Shown here one piece after another: positions 62,976 to 64,000 of a stretch of DNA of 64,000 nucleotides (position 1 is its first letter; each line of letters begins with the position of its first letter). Source of the stretch: Agrocybe praecox. Taxonomy: Eukaryota; Basidiomycota; Agaricomycetes; Agaricales; Agrocybaceae. The stretch lies in assembly GCA_964017145.1 (NCBI GenBank), contig OZ024847.1:1054001-1118000 (forward strand), read 5' to 3'. The position numbers were made by a program, and so were the translations under genes. Below the pieces are notes generated by a model. The model saw nothing but the letters and a program-made list of their open reading frames with translations. It was not told the DNA's origin and searched no databases.

Positions 62976-63731
62976 TCAGGAGTTCGCCGAATCCTTGTCG
63001 AGATCAAACTTACAATCAGTAGCTTCTTGCACGAGAATCCAAGCTCTGAATACCCAAATAAATCACACTATGAATATCCACCCGAAGGTAAGCAAACAAA
63101 GCGATAAATGCTTAGAAAGCGGGGAATCAAGTACGCACTCTCTTGATAATCCGCGGCAAGTAACCTAATTAGAATGAGATTTTCAGCATCCCTCATTTTA
63201 GATAAAGTTAGTTAGACTTACAGCTCTAATACGATCTCAGGTGGAATACGTTCCAAGAACTCATTTAGGTTTACGCTGATATCGTCTTTGCCAACGTTTT
63301 CATAGTATGTCTTGAAACTCATGTATTCCACTAGTTTCTCCACTATTATTCCTCTCATAGCCATATCTCAGTTTTATTCATTCGAACGAATGACGTAGAA
63401 TAAAGGAGGCATACCTCTCTCTGATCTCGCAGATCTTGCTTAAGGCTTCAGAGTATCCACCTATAATGAATAAAGAACTTTGCGTCAGAAGATGGAAATT
63501 TCGGAAAGTGGAGTTTGATATGGAAATGACTTGCTCTCTGGATCCAGCATGTTTCGTATCGTGCCGCTCGCTTGGACTACCTTGCGTTTCACGAGGTAGG
63601 AAAACCCATCTGAACTCTGGAGTCGCACCCATTCAGAATCCGATGTTGAAGGTTGAGCAGTATCAGCTGTGCTCCTATGTATTTAGCGCGTCATTTGTGC
63701 CTGGGCGGTTTCTGTTGGAAACTACTTACAT
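62976..63731 (-). CDS. ELC1: Elongin C (Skp1/BTB-fold adaptor)
   Basis: Small adaptor of Cullin-type ubiquitin ligases and of the elongin complex. The first exon is only AT of the start codon (63,731-63,730) followed by gtaagt. The acceptor catag supplies the G, giving MSTADTAQPSTSDSEWVRLQ. The fold starts SSDGFSYLVKRKVVQASGTI and RNMLDPES. After a GC-AG intron (63,461-63,534) comes GYSEALSKICEIRERGIIVE, then KLVEYMSFKTYYENVG, FLERIPPEIVLELLLAADYQ. This is the usual elongin C order of SGTI(R/K)-ML, S-x-V/I-C, VEK-x-x-EY-x-x-F-K-x-x-Y and IPPE-x-x-LELL-AA. The end is less certain: one acceptor choice adds about 20 residues with the stop at 62,976. About 135 residues. Confidence 0.75.
63461..63534 (-). 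other. GC-AG intron in the elongin C gene
   Basis: The exon ends CCAGAGA and the intron begins GCAAGT and ends ATTATAG. Removing its 74 nt joins LDPE-S to GYSEALSKIC in phase, as the family demands; without it the frame meets a stop. Confidence 0.65.
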
Positions 63732-64000
63732 GGTGTCTATAGTGATGTGGTGGCGAGAGTCAAAAGATGATTCAAGTTCGACGCGTCGGGGCAGACAGTG
63801 ACACGGAACCAAATAAATGGGCCATCTCGCACGTGACTTAATTAAACGCGTCGCGCTTCGTGTGGATTGGTCAGAAAAAGGAGGTATATTTCTTTTTTGA
63901 TTGCTTCTCGTTGGGATCAGATTTTATTTATCTATTTCGAAAATATTTTCCTCATGTCAAGGCGCTATAATTGAGCAGCATAAACCTAGAGCTTCTTATC
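63732..64000. promoter_or_regulatory. Upstream region of elongin C to window end
   Basis: Probable promoter and leader of the elongin C gene. A cacgtgac element lies at about 63,830-63,837, a common place for an E-box-like site, but its use is not shown by sequence alone. Confidence 0.3.

Overview
The window looks like nuclear DNA of a filamentous basidiomycete, most likely an Agaricomycete. Genes are cut by many short introns (about 50-75 nt, GT/GC...AG), lie close together on both strands, and belong to families typical of mushrooms: CorA-like transporters with a GMN motif, NACHT-NTPase NLR-like proteins that start with a GG(T/S/I)F motif, CmcJ/NvfI-type oxygenases and F-box proteins. All gene models are hand-spliced from reading frames and splice signals, so exon borders are approximate unless stated.

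Layout. 1-165: tail of a degenerate transposase-like frame. 0.8-5.5 kb (-): OPT oligopeptide transporter. 5.5-8.7 kb: gene-poor. 8.7-10.7 kb (-): ArsB/citrate-type permease. 11.5-13.8 kb (-): CorA-like Mg2+ transporter. 14.3-19.8 kb (+): two tandem EH-domain/coiled-coil genes. 21.1-23.1 kb: MFS transporter remnant running into a low-complexity hypothetical frame. 24.65-26.2 kb (+): beta-lactamase-like serine hydrolase, possibly 5'-truncated. 26.5-27.7 kb (+): ubiquitin-conjugating enzyme with a long acidic/basic tail. 27.9-31.8 kb (-): pre-SET/SET/post-SET H3K9-type methyltransferase. 32.2-46.8 kb: a rearranged accessory block. 47.3-50.2 kb (-): third EH-domain/coiled-coil paralogue. 50.6-53.2 kb (+) and 53.9-56.2 kb (-): two more NLR-like genes. 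56.6-58.1 kb (-): F-box-like protein. 60.2-62.5 kb (+): calcineurin A. 63.0-63.7 kb (-): elongin C.

The accessory block at 32-47 kb is the most interesting part. It is best read as a tandem segmental duplication of the unit [3' half of an NLR gene - small gene - coiled-coil gene - 5' half of a CmcJ-like oxygenase gene]. The outer genes are whole (NLR at 32.2 kb, oxygenase at 45.8-46.8 kb). The centre holds the junction at about 38,866, where a broken oxygenase gene is fused to a broken NLR gene. After the duplication, copy 2 gained a 271-bp poly(A)-tailed retroposon flanked by a 13-bp target-site duplication. Its coiled-coil gene also carries 42-bp (14-residue) repeats and an acidic repeat that copy 1 lacks.

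The housekeeping genes (calcineurin, elongin C, E2, SET methyltransferase, transporters) show no sign of shared function. The three NLR genes, with the EH/coiled-coil and NLR/coiled-coil neighbours, look like a fast-evolving NLR-rich locus of the kind linked to fungal self/non-self recognition or immunity; that role is an inference. Two GC-AG introns and one start codon split by an intron are supported by protein conservation.
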